From Stagnihabitans lacustris (GTDB lineage: Bacteria; Pseudomonadota; Alphaproteobacteria; Rhodobacterales; Rhodobacteraceae): 64,000 nt of DNA. The stretch spans positions 372,001 to 436,000 of the forward strand of contig NZ_JAPDGS010000002.1 in the NCBI RefSeq assembly GCF_025950525.1, written 5' to 3'. This document shows, in pieces, positions 55,853 through 63,555 of this stretch (position 1 is the first letter of the stretch; each line of letters begins with the position of its first letter). The notes under the pieces are model-generated. The model made no database searches. It was given only the letters and a program-made list of their open reading frames with translations, and was not told the DNA's origin. The position numbers and the translations under genes are program-made.

Positions 55853-56236
55853 CTAGTCTGACAAGATGGGTTCGGCTTCGGCAAAGGCGCGGCGGTTGGC
55901 CTCGATGCAGGGCTGGTGGTCGAAGGCCCATTTCGCCATGGCCATGACCGGTTCCTGAAAGGTGCGGCCCAGGTCGGTCAGGTCATATTCGACGCGGGGC
56001 GGAATCATGGCGTAGTGACGGCGAGCGATCAGCCCGTCACGCTCCAGGTCGCGCAGGGATTCCGACAGGACACGCTGAGAAATCCCCAGTTCCCGCTTCA
56101 GCTCGTTGAAGCGCATCGTGCCGCGCGACAGGGCATAGACGATCTGCACCGACCAGCGATCGCCCACGCGCGACAGGACCTCGTTCATCACGCGGCACAG
56201 CTTATGGCGCTGATCTGGGCAATCGGGGTGATCCAT
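55853..56236 (-). CDS. HxlR family transcriptional regulator
   Basis: This 127-residue winged-helix regulator has the HxlR pattern: LCRVMNEVLSRVGDRWSVQIVYALSRG, MRFNELKRELGISQRVLSESLRDLERDGLI and YDLTDLG. The Cys near the N-terminus (DQRHKLCRVMN) is where related regulators sense electrophiles or quinones. It is divergent from a nitroreductase gene, with a 125-base intergenic region carrying an inverted repeat, so it probably regulates that enzyme. Confidence 0.92.
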   Translation of the reverse strand: MDHPDCPDQRHKLCRVMNEVLSRVGDRWSVQIVYALSRGTMRFNELKRELGISQRVLSESLRDLERDGLIARRHYAMIPPRVEYDLTDLGRTFQEPVMAMAKWAFDHQPCIEANRRAFAEAEPILSD

Positions 56237-56285
56237 GATGACACCATTATGAAGGGGGTTGCTTTCCTCGTCCAGTTACTTATGT

Positions 56286-56313
56286 ATACCGGTGTCAAAT
56301 TAACACCGGGTAT
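56286..56313. promoter_or_regulatory. Candidate HxlR operator between hxlR-type and nitroreductase genes
   Basis: CCGGTGT (56289-56295) and ACACCGG (56303-56309) form a perfect 7-bp inverted repeat with a seven-base AT-rich spacer, extended by ATA..TAT. A second inverted repeat ATGGT-AAAGAA-ACCAT follows at 56312-56327. Both lie in the shared regulatory region. Confidence 0.5.
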
Positions 56314-56361
56314 GGTAAAGAAACCATTACCCAGTTCTGTGTTCTCTGAAAGGACTCTACC

Positions 56362-57018
56362 ATGTTGGACCAAGCCTCCTCCTCGGCGCTGATCGAAAAA
56401 CTGCAGTGGCGCTATGCGACCAAGAAGTTTGATGCCGCCAAAATCGTGTCGGCCGAAAAGGTCGAATCCATCCTGGAAGCCGCGCGTCTGGCGCCGACCT
56501 CCTCGGGCCTGCAGCCCTTCCAGGTCATCGTCGTGACCAACAAGGACATCCGCGCCAAGCTGCAAGCGGCCTCTTATGGCCAGGCGCAAGTCACCGAGGC
56601 CAGCCACCTTCTGGTCTTCGCGGCCTGGGACAATTACACCGATGCGCGCATTGACGACGTGGTGACGCGCACCGCCGCCGACCGTGGCGCACCGATCGAG
56701 GCCGTGGCCGAGTATTACAACAACCTCAAGGGCATGTATCTGCCGCGCCCGGCCGATGTGAACTATGAACACGCCGCCCGTCAGGCCTATATCGCCTTTG
56801 GTCTAGCCCTGGCCCAAGCCGCCTTTGAAGGCGTCGATGCGACCCCGATGGAAGGCTTTGATCCGGCCCAGGTCGACGAGATCCTGGGGCTGAAGGCCCA
56901 TGGCCTGCGCTCGGTCACGCTGCTGCCCATCGGCTACCGTGCCGCCGAAGGCGACTGGCTGAAGGATCTGCCCAAGGTCCGCAAGTCGCGCGCCGACCTG
57001 ATCGTCGAAGTCAAATAA
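56362..57018 (+). CDS. Nitroreductase family NAD(P)H-dependent oxidoreductase
   Basis: This 218-residue FMN flavoprotein resembles NfsB/NfnB: WRYATKKFD near residue 15, LAPTSSGLQPFQVIVV near 43, and the FMN-loop LPIGYRAAEGDW near 188. These reduce quinones or nitroaromatics using NAD(P)H. AAAGGA lies upstream of the start. It is divergent from the HxlR regulator, a common pair in stress response to electrophiles. Confidence 0.92.
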   Translation: MLDQASSSALIEKLQWRYATKKFDAAKIVSAEKVESILEAARLAPTSSGLQPFQVIVVTNKDIRAKLQAASYGQAQVTEASHLLVFAAWDNYTDARIDDVVTRTAADRGAPIEAVAEYYNNLKGMYLPRPADVNYEHAARQAYIAFGLALAQAAFEGVDATPMEGFDPAQVDEILGLKAHGLRSVTLLPIGYRAAEGDWLKDLPKVRKSRADLIVEVK

Positions 57019-57034
57019 GCGCCTGAACTCGCGC

Positions 57035-57062
57035 AAAGGGGCGGCTTCGGTCGCCCCTTTTT
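57035..57062 (+). terminator. Terminator of the nitroreductase gene
   Basis: AAAGGGGCGGC-TTCG-GTCGCCCCTTT followed by TT, with a UUCG tetraloop, is a strong Rho-independent terminator. Confidence 0.92.
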
Positions 57063-57117
57063 CATGCCGAATCGCCTTGTGGGATTGGGCGAAAGCGTTT
57101 AGCAGGACGCCAGCGGC

Positions 57118-57145
57118 AGGGCGGGGGCAACCCCGGCCCTTTTTG
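57118..57145 (+). terminator. Second terminator-like hairpin in the rpsA leader region
   Basis: AGGGC-GGGG-GCAA-CCCC-g-GCCCT (57118-57140) with one bulged G is followed by TTTTTGTGTTT. It lies about 90 bases before rpsA and could be a backup terminator or an attenuator. Confidence 0.65.
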
Positions 57146-57236
57146 TGTTTGTGCCGCAAAGACCCATCGCCTGCAAAAGGCAAAGACCGGTGGAGACAAC
57201 CGCCAGGCCTGTCATATGTTGAAAGGACTACGCCGC

Positions 57237-58916
57237 ATGTGCGCTAAAGCTACTATGGAAGACTTCGAAGCCCTGTTGAAGGAAAGCTTTGAAATTGACA
57301 CCCCCGAAGAGGGCACGGTTGTCAAAGGCCGGGTTATCGCGATCGAAGCGGGCCAGGCCATCATCGATGTCGGCTACAAGATGGAAGGCCGCATCGACCT
57401 TAAAGAATTCGCAAATCCCGGCGAGCAGCCCAACATCAATGTGGGCGATGAAGTCGAGGTTTACCTTGACCGCGTCGAGAACGCCAAAGGCGAGGCCCAA
57501 ATCTCGCGCGAGAAAGCTCGCCGCGAAGAAGCCTGGGACCGTCTGGAAAAAGCCTATGCCTCCGAGACCCGCGTCGACGGCGCGATCTTTGGCCGCGTCA
57601 AGGGCGGCTTCACGGTCGACCTGGGCGGCGCTGTTGCCTTCCTTCCCGGTTCGCAGGTTGACGTCCGCCCCGTGCGTGACGCTGGCCCGCTGATGGGCAT
57701 GAAGCAGCCCTTCCAGATCCTGAAGATGGACCGTCGTCGCGGCAACATCGTTGTCTCGCGCCGTGCGATCCTGGAAGAATCCCGTGCCGAGCAGCGCGCC
57801 GAAGTCATCGGCAACCTGCACGAAGGCCAGACCGTTGACGGCGTCGTCAAGAACATCACCGAATATGGTGCGTTCGTTGACCTCGGCGGCGTGGACGGCC
57901 TGCTGCACGTGACCGACATGGCTTGGCGTCGCGTCAACCACCCGTCGGAGATCCTGGCGATCGGCGAGACCGTGAAGGTCCAGGTCATCAAGATCAACAA
58001 GGAGACGCACCGCATCTCCCTGGGCATGAAGCAGCTGCAGTCCGATCCGTGGGATGCCGTTGAAAAGGCCTATCCGCTGGGTTCGGTCCACAAGGGCCGC
58101 GTCACCAACATCACCGACTACGGCGCCTTCGTGGAGCTGGAAGCCGGGGTCGAGGGCCTGGTTCACGTGTCCGAAATGTCCTGGACCAAGAAGAACGTCC
58201 ATCCCGGCAAGATCGTTTCGACCTCGCAAGAAGTCGAAGTCATGGTGCTGGAGATCGACTCGTCCAAGCGTCGGGTTTCCTTGGGCCTCAAGCAGACCCA
58301 GCGCAATCCGTGGGAAGTCTTTGTCGAAACCCATCCGGTCGGCTCTGCCATCGAAGGCGAAGTCAAGAACATCACCGAATTCGGTCTGTTCGTCGGTCTG
58401 GACGGCGACATCGACGGCATGGTTCACCTCTCCGACCTGTCCTGGGACAAGCGCGGTGAAGAGGCCATCCAGGAATACCGCAAGGGCGACATGGTCAAGG
58501 CCGTTGTCACCGAAGTGGACGTCGAGAAGGAGCGCATCTCGCTCTCCGTCAAGGCTCTGGGCGATGACACCTTCACCGACGCCGTTGGCGATGTGAAGCG
58601 CGGCTCGATCATCACCGTGGCGGTTTCCGCCATCGAAGAAGGTGGGATCGAAGTGGAATACAACGGCGCCAAGTCGTTCATCCGCCGCTCGGATCTGGCC
58701 CGCGACCGTGGCGACCAGCGCCCCGAGCGTTTTGGCGTCGGCGACAAGATCGACGTCCGCGTCACCGCGATCGACTCCAAGACCCGCAAGCTGGGCCTGT
58801 CGATCAAGGCGCGCGAGATCGCCGAAGAGAAGGAAGCCGTTGAACAATATGGCTCCTCCGATTCGGGCGCTTCGCTGGGCGACATCCTCGGCGCGGCTCT
58901 GAAGGGCAAGAACTGA
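57237..58916 (+). CDS. rpsA: 30S ribosomal protein S1
   Basis: This 559-residue protein has six S1 RNA-binding repeats; the first contains EEGTVVKGRVIAIEAGQAIIDVG, the last three hold repeats such as GRVTNITDYGAFVELEAGVEGLVHVSEMSW-type and GEVKNITEFGLFVGL. It binds mRNA and helps the 30S subunit start. The ATG at 57237 follows AAAGGA by ten bases. In relatives rpsA follows cmk directly; ihfB and lapA downstream are as expected. Confidence 0.97.
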   Translation: MCAKATMEDFEALLKESFEIDTPEEGTVVKGRVIAIEAGQAIIDVGYKMEGRIDLKEFANPGEQPNINVGDEVEVYLDRVENAKGEAQISREKARREEAWDRLEKAYASETRVDGAIFGRVKGGFTVDLGGAVAFLPGSQVDVRPVRDAGPLMGMKQPFQILKMDRRRGNIVVSRRAILEESRAEQRAEVIGNLHEGQTVDGVVKNITEYGAFVDLGGVDGLLHVTDMAWRRVNHPSEILAIGETVKVQVIKINKETHRISLGMKQLQSDPWDAVEKAYPLGSVHKGRVTNITDYGAFVELEAGVEGLVHVSEMSWTKKNVHPGKIVSTSQEVEVMVLEIDSSKRRVSLGLKQTQRNPWEVFVETHPVGSAIEGEVKNITEFGLFVGLDGDIDGMVHLSDLSWDKRGEEAIQEYRKGDMVKAVVTEVDVEKERISLSVKALGDDTFTDAVGDVKRGSIITVAVSAIEEGGIEVEYNGAKSFIRRSDLARDRGDQRPERFGVGDKIDVRVTAIDSKTRKLGLSIKAREIAEEKEAVEQYGSSDSGASLGDILGAALKGKN

Positions 58917-58937
58917 TCCTTTGCCGGAAACAATCGG

Positions 58938-58968
58938 AAAGGCCCTGCCATTTGGCGGGGCCTTTTTG
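58938..58968 (+). terminator. Terminator of rpsA
   Basis: A 12-bp stem (AAAGGCCCTGCC with GGCGGGGCCTTT, 58938-58965) around ATTT, followed by TTTTT-like run, is a typical Rho-independent terminator. Confidence 0.92.
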
Positions 58969-58999
58969 TTTGGTTGCGGGGGCTTCGCTGCGAAAACCT

Positions 59000-59027
59000 T
59001 TGTCAGCGGTAAATTTCTCGCTACAGT
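59000..59027 (+). promoter_or_regulatory. Candidate sigma-70-type promoter of ihfB
   Basis: TTGTCA (59000-59005) and TACAGT (59022-59027) with a 16-base spacer lie about 73 bases before the ihfB start, directly after the rpsA terminator. Confidence 0.45.
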
Positions 59028-59099
59028 CCACCAGAAGTTAACATTTGGCGCAACCAAGGCCGGGCACACGGCAAGGGCGACCACGACGGGGGGTAATTG

Positions 59100-59384
59100 A
59101 TGATCCGTTCGGAGCTGATCCAGAAGATCGCTGACGAAAATCCGCATTTGACGCAAAAGCACGTCGAGAAAATCGTGAACACCGTCTTTGACGAGATCAT
59201 CGAGGCTTTGGCGCAGGGCAACCGGGTCGAGCTGCGCGGCTTTGGTGCTTTTTCGGTCAAGGCGCGGGATGCCCGCGTGGGCCGCAACCCGCGCACCGGC
59301 GAGGCCGTGCAGGTCGACGACAAGAAGGTCCCCTTCTTCAAGACCGGCAAACTTCTGCGTGACCGTCTGAACGGCAAAGCTTGA
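59100..59384 (+). CDS. ihfB: Integration host factor subunit beta
   Basis: This 94-residue DNA-bending protein has [20 protein letters not shown] at the N-terminus and the beta-arm region [27 protein letters not shown]. Together with IhfA it bends DNA at recombination, replication and promoter sites. ATG at 59100 follows GGGGG; a TTG one codon earlier exists. The order rpsA-ihfB-lapA-trpF is a common alphaproteobacterial cluster. Confidence 0.97.
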   Translation: MIRSELIQKIADENPHLTQKHVEKIVNTVFDEIIEALAQGNRVELRGFGAFSVKARDARVGRNPRTGEAVQVDDKKVPFFKTGKLLRDRLNGKA

Positions 59385-59426
59385 CCCTGCGACGCCCGCG
59401 GGGATAGTGGCCCCAGGAGGTGTCTC

Positions 59427-59780
59427 ATGCGGATTTTGCGCTACCTGGTCCTTGGGGCCCTGCTTTTGGCTTTCCTGACCGTGGCCCTGGCCAATCGCGG
59501 CCCGGTTGGGATCACGCTTTTGCCCGAGGACCTGGCCATGCTTTTGGGCTGGCAGGCCCGGGCCGAGGTGCCGGTTTTCGTCGTGCTGGGCTTTGGCGCG
59601 GTGATGGGGATCGTCATCGGCTTTGTCTGGGAGTGGCTGCGCGAACACAAGCACCGCAAGGTGGCCCGCGTGCAGACCCGCGCTGTCACCAAGCTGGAGC
59701 GGGAGTTGGCCGCGATGAAGGACCAGACCTCCTTGCCGCAGGATGACGTTCTGGCGCTGTTGCAAAAGCCGCGCAAATGA
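59427..59780 (+). CDS. LapA domain-containing protein
   Basis: This 117-residue membrane protein has two hydrophobic helices ([20 protein letters not shown], then [23 protein letters not shown]) and a C-terminal charged helix ([20 protein letters not shown]). It matches the LPS-assembly protein A domain. In E. coli LapA helps regulate lipopolysaccharide synthesis; here the function is inferred. The trpF start overlaps its stop by four bases. Confidence 0.88.
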   Translation: MRILRYLVLGALLLAFLTVALANRGPVGITLLPEDLAMLLGWQARAEVPVFVVLGFGAVMGIVIGFVWEWLREHKHRKVARVQTRAVTKLERELAAMKDQTSLPQDDVLALLQKPRK

Positions 59781-60451
59781 TCCGGGTCAAGATCTGCGGC
59801 CTGCGGACGCTGGCCGATGTTCAGGCGGTGGCTCAGGCGGGGGCGGCCTATGCCGGGTTCAACTTTTTCCCGAAATCGCCGCGCTATGTGACCCCGGGCC
59901 AAGCGCGCGACCTGGCGCTTGCCGCGCCGGTGGGTCTGGCCAAGGTGGCCCTTGTGGTCGATGCCTTGGATGAGATGCTGGACGCTCTGGTGGAAACCGT
60001 GCCGCTGGACATGCTGCAGCTGCATGGCCACGAGACCCCGGACCGTGTGGCAGAGGTCCGCGCCCGCTATGGCCTGCCGGTGATGAAGGTGCTGGGCGTG
60101 GCTGATGAAAGCGACCTGGCCGCGATCTTCGATCATTCCGTCGTGGCCGATCAGCTGCTGATCGACGCCAAGGCGCCGAAGGGCGCGGTCCTGCCGGGCG
60201 GCAATGGCGTGGCCTTTGACTGGCGCCTGATTGCCGGGCGCCGCTGGCTGCGGCCCTGGATGCTGGCCGGCGGCCTGACGCCCGACAACGTGGCCGAGGC
60301 GATCCGCCTGACCGGCGCCACCCAGGTCGACGTGGCCTCGGGCGTGGAAAGCGCGCCCGGCCAAAAGGACCCCGGGCGCATCGCGGCCTTCGTGCGGTCG
60401 GCCGAGGCCGCCGCACCCAAGCCCAAGGTCGCCTTCAGGATGCCGGGGTGA
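59777..60451 (+). CDS. trpF: Phosphoribosylanthranilate isomerase
   Basis: This 224-residue TIM-barrel enzyme of tryptophan synthesis has [16 protein letters not shown] with catalytic Cys7, then [17 protein letters not shown] and the phosphate loop [10 protein letters not shown]. It overlaps lapA upstream. Its 3' end overlaps the convergent DUF4405 gene by 17 bases. trpB is a further 0.8 kb downstream on the same strand. Confidence 0.96.
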   Translation: MIRVKICGLRTLADVQAVAQAGAAYAGFNFFPKSPRYVTPGQARDLALAAPVGLAKVALVVDALDEMLDALVETVPLDMLQLHGHETPDRVAEVRARYGLPVMKVLGVADESDLAAIFDHSVVADQLLIDAKAPKGAVLPGGNGVAFDWRLIAGRRWLRPWMLAGGLTPDNVAEAIRLTGATQVDVASGVESAPGQKDPGRIAAFVRSAEAAAPKPKVAFRMPG

Positions 60452-60935
60452 ACAACGCGCCAAAGAGCGTGTTGGCATCGGCCCCCTTGGCCGCCGCCAC
60501 TTCGGACAAAGGCTGGTCGGGGGCGGCAAAGACATAGCCCGAGGCGGTCAGCTTGGTGCGGATCTCGTCGCCGGTCATGTCAAGCAGGGGCGCGATCTCG
60601 TCTGCCGAATGGGTCATGGCCTGGGTGACGAAGGCGAAAGCCGGCGGACCGGAGCGCGTGTCGGTCCCGGTCTCCAGGAAAAACGGCACGCAGGCCAGGA
60701 TCGAAAGCCCCAGGGCCACGACCATGGGCGCATGTTTGAAATAGGACACCATGGGCCGCCAGTTCTTCCAGATGTGGAAGGCAAAGGGCAGGATCAGCAC
60801 AAGGCTGAGGATCTCATGCATCTCACGGAAGGCCGTGGGGCCAAAGTGGAAGAACAGCGCGACCCCGGTGACGAGCGAAATCACGAAGAACCCGGTGATG
60901 AAGGGTGTGGCATAACGGTTGAAGAAGCTGAGCAT
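60435..60935 (-). CDS. DUF4405 domain-containing membrane protein
   Basis: This 166-residue protein has three helices in the first 95 residues: [20 protein letters not shown], then [18 protein letters not shown] and [17 protein letters not shown]. His residues at the ends (FFHF, MHEI, AFHIW) fit possible heme binding, as in cytochrome b561-like DUF4405 proteins. The C-terminal 65 residues are soluble. It sits convergently between trpF and trpB and is read against both. Confidence 0.82.
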   Translation of the reverse strand: MLSFFNRYATPFITGFFVISLVTGVALFFHFGPTAFREMHEILSLVLILPFAFHIWKNWRPMVSYFKHAPMVVALGLSILACVPFFLETGTDTRSGPPAFAFVTQAMTHSADEIAPLLDMTGDEIRTKLTASGYVFAAPDQPLSEVAAAKGADANTLFGALFTPAS

Positions 60936-61244
60936 GTCCCGACCTTTGAAAACCCCGGCCTCTGCTGGGCCGGTCATCCGTCCTACGCCGCCCGCCCGCG
61001 TTTCCGTCGCAGCCCTTGCCAAATTGAGCGCTGCGCGCATTGCTTTTTTCTCGCCTCTGGGCGTGCCGCCCAACCGGCTCGGGCGTGGCCTCCGGCGGGG
61101 ATATTTGTGTCAGTATGAAAACGCGCGCGCTTTCACTTTCATACTGGCCCAAATATCTCCGGGGGGAGCGAAGCGGGGGGCAGCGCCCCCTTTCCACCGC
61201 AGCCCCATGGCGCTAGGTATGGCTCAAAGCACAGGGAGAGCGAC
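60936..61244. other. Spacer between DUF4405 gene and trpB with repeat
   Basis: These 309 bases have no supported gene. They contain the two-armed CAGTATGAAA repeat at 61098-61171 and, at the end, the trpB ribosome-binding site (GGGAGAGCGAC). A trpB promoter probably lies after the repeat. Confidence 0.6.
61098..61190. repeat. Two-armed CAGTATGAAA repeat upstream of trpB
   Basis: GGGGATATTTGTGTCAGTATGAAA-like arm (61097-61120) faces TTTCATACTG-GCCCAAATATCTCC (61137-61160), an imperfect inverted repeat of about 24 bases per arm around a 16-base loop. GGGGGGCAGCGCCCCC follows at 61175-61190. Confidence 0.75.
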
Positions 61245-62477
61245 ATGGCCGAGGACGGGTTGAACAGCTTTATGACGGGACCGGACGAGCAGGGCCGCTT
61301 TGGCATGTTCGGCGGGCGTTTCGTGTCGGAAACCCTGATGCCGCTGATCCTGGACCTGGAAGAGCGCTATAACTTCGCCAAGACCGATCCGACCTTCTGG
61401 GCCGAGATGGAGGACCTGTGGAAGCATTACGTGGGTCGCCCCTCGCCCCTGTATTTCGCCCCCCGTCTGACCGAGCATCTGGGCGGCGCCAAGGTCTATA
61501 TGAAGCGCGACGAGCTGAACCACACCGGCGCGCACAAAATCAACAACGTGCTGGGCCAGATCATCCTGGCGCGGCGCATGGGCAAGACGCGGATCATCGC
61601 CGAGACGGGCGCGGGCCAGCATGGCGTGGCCACGGCCACGGTCTGCGCCAAGTTCGGGCTGCAATGCGTGGTCTATATGGGCGCGCATGATGTGGAACGT
61701 CAGGCGCCCAACGTGTTTCGGATGCGGCTTTTGGGGGCCGAGGTCATTCCGGTGACATCGGGCCGTGGCACGCTGAAGGATGCGATGAACGACGCCCTGC
61801 GCGACTGGGTGACGAATGTGCGCGACACCTTTTATTGCATCGGCACGGTGGCGGGTCCGCATCCCTATCCGGCCATGGTCCGCGACTTTCAGTCGATCAT
61901 CGGCAAAGAGGTGCGCTGGCAGCTGGCCGAGCAAGAGGGCGAGGGGCGCTTGCCCGATACGCTTGTGGCGGCCATTGGCGGCGGGTCCAATGCCATGGGG
62001 CTGTTCTATCCCTTCCTGGACGATGCGTCGGTGAACATCATCGGGGTCGAGGCCGGCGGCAAGGGTGTGGACGACCGGATGGAGCATTGCGCCAGTCTGA
62101 CCGGTGGCCGTCCGGGCGTGCTGCATGGCAACCGGACCTATCTGTTGCAGGACAATGACGGGCAGATCCTGGAGGGCTTCTCGATCTCGGCCGGTCTGGA
62201 TTACCCCGGGATCGGGCCGGAACATTCCTGGCTTCACGACATTGGCCGGGCGCAATATGTGTCGATCACCGACAAGGAGGCGCTGGAGGCCTTTCAGCTG
62301 TGCTGCCGGTTGGAGGGGATCATCCCGGCGCTGGAGCCGTCCCATGCCCTCGCCCATGTGATGAAGATCGCGCCGACGCTGCCGCGCGACCATATCATCG
62401 TGATGAACATGTGTGGCCGCGGCGACAAAGATATCTTCACCGTCGCCAAGCACCTGGGTGTGCAAGTCGCCGTCTGA
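61245..62477 (+). CDS. trpB: Tryptophan synthase subunit beta
   Basis: This 410-residue PLP enzyme makes tryptophan from indole and serine. The PLP lysine is K98 in [12 protein letters not shown]; the ammonium/serine loop ETGAGQHG and the phosphate-binding GGGSNAMG follow. Most relatives have trpA after trpB; here the next features are a terminator hairpin and an oppositely oriented ynfA-like gene, so trpA lies elsewhere. Confidence 0.97.
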   Translation: MAEDGLNSFMTGPDEQGRFGMFGGRFVSETLMPLILDLEERYNFAKTDPTFWAEMEDLWKHYVGRPSPLYFAPRLTEHLGGAKVYMKRDELNHTGAHKINNVLGQIILARRMGKTRIIAETGAGQHGVATATVCAKFGLQCVVYMGAHDVERQAPNVFRMRLLGAEVIPVTSGRGTLKDAMNDALRDWVTNVRDTFYCIGTVAGPHPYPAMVRDFQSIIGKEVRWQLAEQEGEGRLPDTLVAAIGGGSNAMGLFYPFLDDASVNIIGVEAGGKGVDDRMEHCASLTGGRPGVLHGNRTYLLQDNDGQILEGFSISAGLDYPGIGPEHSWLHDIGRAQYVSITDKEALEAFQLCCRLEGIIPALEPSHALAHVMKIAPTLPRDHIIVMNMCGRGDKDIFTVAKHLGVQVAV

Positions 62478-62485
62478 AGTCTTGA

Positions 62486-62528
62486 CCATGGCAAAGGGCT
62501 CCGCCTTGGGCGGGGCCCTTTGCCATGG
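62486..62528 (+). terminator. Long hairpin after trpB
   Basis: CCATGGCAAAGGGC (62486-62499) pairs with GCCCTTTGCCATGG (62515-62528), and an inner CCGCC/GGCGG stem extends it to about 20 bp with a three-base loop. No T-run follows, so termination may rely on Rho or it may stabilise mRNA. Confidence 0.65.
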
Positions 62529-62537
62529 GCGGGTCCT

Positions 62538-62704
62538 GCCGACTGCGCCCGCGCTCTGCGCCGCCCCCCGTCGCCCTGCCGACTGAGAGCCGGAAGAAGC
62601 CCCCCGGGTCACCTGAACGCAAATGCAGTCGGCGGGGCGACGGTGGAGGTCCGGACGCGGCAGGGCAGTTGGGCAGGGCAGTCGGGCGGGGGCAGTCGGC
62701 GGGG
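62538..62704. repeat. Cluster of GCAGTCGG/CCGACTGC repeats
   Basis: Six copies or near copies of GCAGTCGG lie in 165 bases: CCGACTGC at 62539-62546, CCGACTGA at 62579, GCAGTCGG at 62625, GCAGTTGG at 62665, and GCAGTCGG at 62678 and 62692. CCGTCGCCCTGCCGACTG (62568-62585) and CAGTCGGCGGGGCGACGG (62626-62643) form a near-perfect inverted repeat. Confidence 0.6.
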
Positions 62705-62710
62705 CCCCCT

Positions 62711-63022
62711 TCAGGCCTGGCTGAGGATCACCAGCGCGCCCAGCAGGGCCAGCCCGGCGCCGATCAGGTCCCTTGCCGTCGGTACCGCGCCTTCCACCAG
62801 CCAGAGCCAGACCAGAGAGGCCGCGATATAGACCCCGCCATAGGCCGCATAGCTTTTCCCGGCATGGGAAGGTGGGGTCAGGGCCAGGGCAAAGGCGAAG
62901 ACCGCAAGCGCTGCCGCTCCGGGGATCAGCCACAGCGCGCTTGCGCCGCGCCACCATGACCAGACGGCAAAGCAGCCTGCGATCTCGGCCAGGGCGGCCA
63001 GGGCGTAGAGCGGGAGGCTCAT
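62711..63022 (-). CDS. YnfA family membrane protein
   Basis: This 103-residue protein has four hydrophobic helices and the YnfA pattern: [37 protein letters not shown] and [20 protein letters not shown]. YnfA relates to small multidrug-resistance transporters; function is not proven. Its start overlaps the end of the gene upstream on the minus strand by four bases. Confidence 0.92.
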   Translation of the reverse strand: MSLPLYALAALAEIAGCFAVWSWWRGASALWLIPGAAALAVFAFALALTPPSHAGKSYAAYGGVYIAASLVWLWLVEGAVPTARDLIGAGLALLGALVILSQA

Positions 63023-63555
63023 GGGGTCTCCTGTGGGCGGTGGGCTTCAAGCGCGGCCATGACCTCGGCCAGGGGCGCATCCAGGACCCTGGACCGATAC
63101 AGCAGCCCGCCCCTGTTCAAATTCTGGTCGCCAAGCAGCTGGCTCCAGAAATCCATCCGCGTCTTGTAGCGGGTCAGGTTGTGCAGCTCGATGCGCAGGC
63201 AGTCGCGGTTGAACCGGCCTTGTCGCACCTGGATGACCTGGGCCCTGCCGACGTCCTCCCAAGGGATCAGGCCAAGCAGCCAGACCTCCAGCCCCCCCGC
63301 GCTGATCCGCAGCAGCACCGGGTTGCGCTGCAGGCGAAACACAATCGGGATCACCGAGACGATCATCAGCAGCTGGCAAATCGGAGCGGCCACCGGAAAG
63401 AGCGCGTCGCGCGCGGGGCCTTCCCAAAGCGCGGGGCTTGGCCCCATATTGATCTGCGCCACGACACAAAGCACGCCGAAGGCCGTCCACAACAGGACGG
63501 AAAGCAGCGCCGTGGCCCTGTTCTGCCGAAACGCGACCTTGGGGCTGCCGCTCAG
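63019..63555 (-). CDS. Hypothetical membrane protein between nadE and ynfA-like genes
   Basis: The protein has two membrane helices ([20 protein letters not shown], then [20 protein letters not shown]) and a soluble C-terminal part resembling a PH-like domain ([21 protein letters not shown]). Only TTG at 63492 is a standard start, but it begins mid-helix without a ribosome site. A CTG at 63555, four bases after GGAGGG and overlapping the nadE stop (CTGA), gives 178 residues and a complete helix, so I used it. No function is known. Confidence 0.55.
   Translation of the reverse strand: MSGSPKVAFRQNRATALLSVLLWTAFGVLCVVAQINMGPSPALWEGPARDALFPVAAPICQLLMIVSVIPIVFRLQRNPVLLRISAGGLEVWLLGLIPWEDVGRAQVIQVRQGRFNRDCLRIELHNLTRYKTRMDFWSQLLGDQNLNRGGLLYRSRVLDAPLAEVMAALEAHRPQETP

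Noticed and set aside
57228..59765. Very long open frame (about 845 codons) on the minus strand
   Set aside because: It is antisense to rpsA, ihfB and lapA, which are unmistakable. High-GC codon bias leaves the opposite strand open. No protein family is seen in it.
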